DNA of 64,000 bases from DASRDR01 sp035550795 (GTDB taxonomy: Bacteria; Methylomirabilota; Methylomirabilia; Rokubacteriales; DASRDR01), in contig DASZOL010000093.1 of NCBI GenBank assembly GCA_035550795.1, positions 12,375-76,374 on the forward strand. Reading direction: 5' to 3'. Below are positions 63,130-64,000 of this stretch, in pieces. The first letter of the stretch is position 1. Every line of letters begins with the position of its first letter. The notes under the pieces are model-generated. The model saw only the letters and a list, made by a program, of their open reading frames with translations, was not told the origin of the DNA and searched no databases. Position numbers and translations under genes: made by a program.

Positions 63130-63158
63130 CGGGCGGCGCCCGCCCGGGCCCGGCCGCG

Positions 63159-63566
63159 CTAGTCGAAGCCCCAGGCGAACACGCGCCGCGGCGTGACCTC
63201 GACCACGACCGAGTCGCCGTCGCCGAGCGCCGCCTCGGTCGGGTACTGCGGGTACTTCTGGTAGAGGCGCCGGCGGATCTGGCGGAAGATCGGGTTCCGC
63301 GCGTGAATCCGTGCCGTCCCGTCCACCACCACGCCGCGGAGGTTGCCCCAGGCCTCGGTGTAGTCGTCGGCGCTCACCGCGATGTGCGGGTTGGCGCGGA
63401 GGTGGGCGATCTTCCGCCCGGTCCGTCCGGAGGCGAAGTAGAGCCGGCCGTCCGCCAGGACCAGGCACACCGGGACCACGTGCGGCCGGCCTCTGAGGTC
63501 GGCGGTCGCCACGTGGGCAACGCGCTTGAGCGCGAGGAAGTCGGCGTGGGCACGGCGTAGCCGCAT
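63159..63566 (-). CDS. Pyridoxamine 5'-phosphate oxidase-like (FMN/F420-binding fold) protein
   Basis: A 135-residue split-barrel protein. Features include VAHVATADLRGRPHVVPVCL, LYFASGRTGRKIAHLRANPH and IAVSADDYTEAWGNLRGVVV, typical of PNPOx-like small flavin- or F420-binding proteins. Some are F420-dependent reductases; the family is broad. The ATG at 63566 lies 16 bases after the stop of the isomerase gene, so the two may be in one transcript. Cofactor identity cannot be assigned. Confidence 0.85.
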   Translation of the reverse strand: MRLRRAHADFLALKRVAHVATADLRGRPHVVPVCLVLADGRLYFASGRTGRKIAHLRANPHIAVSADDYTEAWGNLRGVVVDGTARIHARNPIFRQIRRRLYQKYPQYPTEAALGDGDSVVVEVTPRRVFAWGFD

Positions 63567-63582
63567 GGCCCGCGCCCGCGAC

Positions 63583-64000
63583 TCAGCCGTCGGACAGGAG
63601 CTGCCGGTTGATCTCGATCTTCGCGCCCGCGCGCGCCGCGCTGAGCCACTCCTGCCAGAGCCGCGCGCGCTTCTCGCGCAGCAAGCGCGTTTCGAGGGCC
63701 GCCCGCGCCCCCTCGAAGCCCGCGGGATCCGGACGGTCGCGCCCGAGAAGCTTGACCACGTAGAAGCCCGCGGGCCCTTCGACCGGTCCGCCGACGCCGC
63801 CCTCGGGGAGGGCGAGGGCGACCGGCCCCAGGGCCTGGCCGAGCGCCCGGTCGCCGAGCGGCTCGGCCCGGGAGAAGGGGCCGATCTCACCGTGGGTCGG
63901 CCCGCCCGGCCGCGCCAGGGCCCGCGGATCCTCGCCCTTCCGGATGGCTTCCGCGAGCTTCTCGGCGCGGCCCCGGGCCTCGTCCGCCGCCTTCTGGCGG
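63583..64000 (-). CDS. PpiC/SurA-type peptidyl-prolyl isomerase, partial
   Basis: Only the C-terminal 138 codons are in the window; the start lies beyond the right edge. The parvulin domain is recognised by GGPTHGEIGPFSRAE, the LGPVALALPEGGVGGPVEGP segment and GFYVVKLLGRDRPDP, followed by a helical tail RLLREKRARLWQEWL. The start of the visible part (KAADEARGRAEKLAEAIRKG) is the typical lead-in to a parvulin domain. Such proteins are periplasmic chaperone-isomerases for outer-membrane proteins. A signal peptide cannot be checked. Confidence 0.85.
   Translation of the reverse strand, partial: RQKAADEARGRAEKLAEAIRKGEDPRALARPGGPTHGEIGPFSRAEPLGDRALGQALGPVALALPEGGVGGPVEGPAGFYVVKLLGRDRPDPAGFEGARAALETRLLREKRARLWQEWLSAARAGAKIEINRQLLSDG

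Noticed and set aside
1..64000. CRISPR array or complete insertion sequence
   Set aside because: No regularly spaced direct repeats and no transposase with catalytic motifs were seen anywhere in the window.

Overview
The window is very GC-rich, uses GTG starts freely, packs genes with ATGA/GTGA overlaps and carries TRAP uptake genes, RND efflux, PQQ-type dehydrogenase and acyl-CoA dehydrogenase genes. Together this suggests a soil or sediment Gram-negative bacterium. Candidatus Rokubacteria/Methylomirabilota or a deltaproteobacterium-like lineage would fit, but that placement is inference; no rRNA gene is present to settle it.

Left end (1-8.6 kb): a small secreted protein, a CBS-domain protein, a PA2779-like membrane protein, and a four-gene minus-strand unit (TRAP binding protein, small and large permeases, SDR oxidoreductase) for uptake and first oxidation of a carboxylate-type solute. 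A cytochrome P450 broken across several frames and a large secreted sugar-dehydrogenase-like protein follow.

Accessory region (9-45 kb): surface glycan and modification genes mixed with decayed genes. It holds two related GT4/GT pairs in opposite orientation (9.0-11.2 kb and 24.0-26.0 kb), a 1145-residue two-ATPase regulator, a stand-alone A-PCP-TE nonribosomal synthetase, a DUF748 protein with a YihY/BrkB partner, a perfect 14-nt T-box sequence, and the 3' half of a tRNA-Leu(UAA) beginning at the anticodon, as an integration scar would. After small secreted/envelope genes and tRNA-Ala comes a decoration cassette: GT2, methyltransferase, formyltransferase, then GNAT, acyl carrier protein, acyl-adenylating ligase, bounded by two related GT2 genes. 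A seven-gene minus-strand run (epimerase, C-methyltransferase, 3,5-epimerase, DUF4910, SDR, RfbF-like nucleotidyltransferase, PIG-L deacetylase) would build an unusual nucleotide sugar.

Right end (46-64 kb): tRNA-Leu(CAA), an acyl-CoA dehydrogenase, a MetE-like methyltransferase with a phosphotriesterase-like hydrolase, an internally deleted epoxide hydrolase, a four-gene peroxide-defence operon (Fur/PerR, rubrerythrin, Fe-S oxidoreductase, DUF3501) next to a thiol peroxidase, an orphan DndB/DGQHR protein with a promoter placed for a nearly leaderless transcript, greA divergent from an RND efflux operon across a palindrome, a PNPOx-like protein and a truncated PpiC/SurA-type isomerase at the edge.

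The most unusual items are the two-ATPase regulator, the carrier-protein-linked acyl/formyl/methyl decoration cassette, the DUF4910 sugar operon, the orphan DndB, and the tRNA half plus T-box near the right GT pair. Decayed genes (P450, MltF-like lipoprotein, TPR protein, epoxide hydrolase) suggest past rearrangement.
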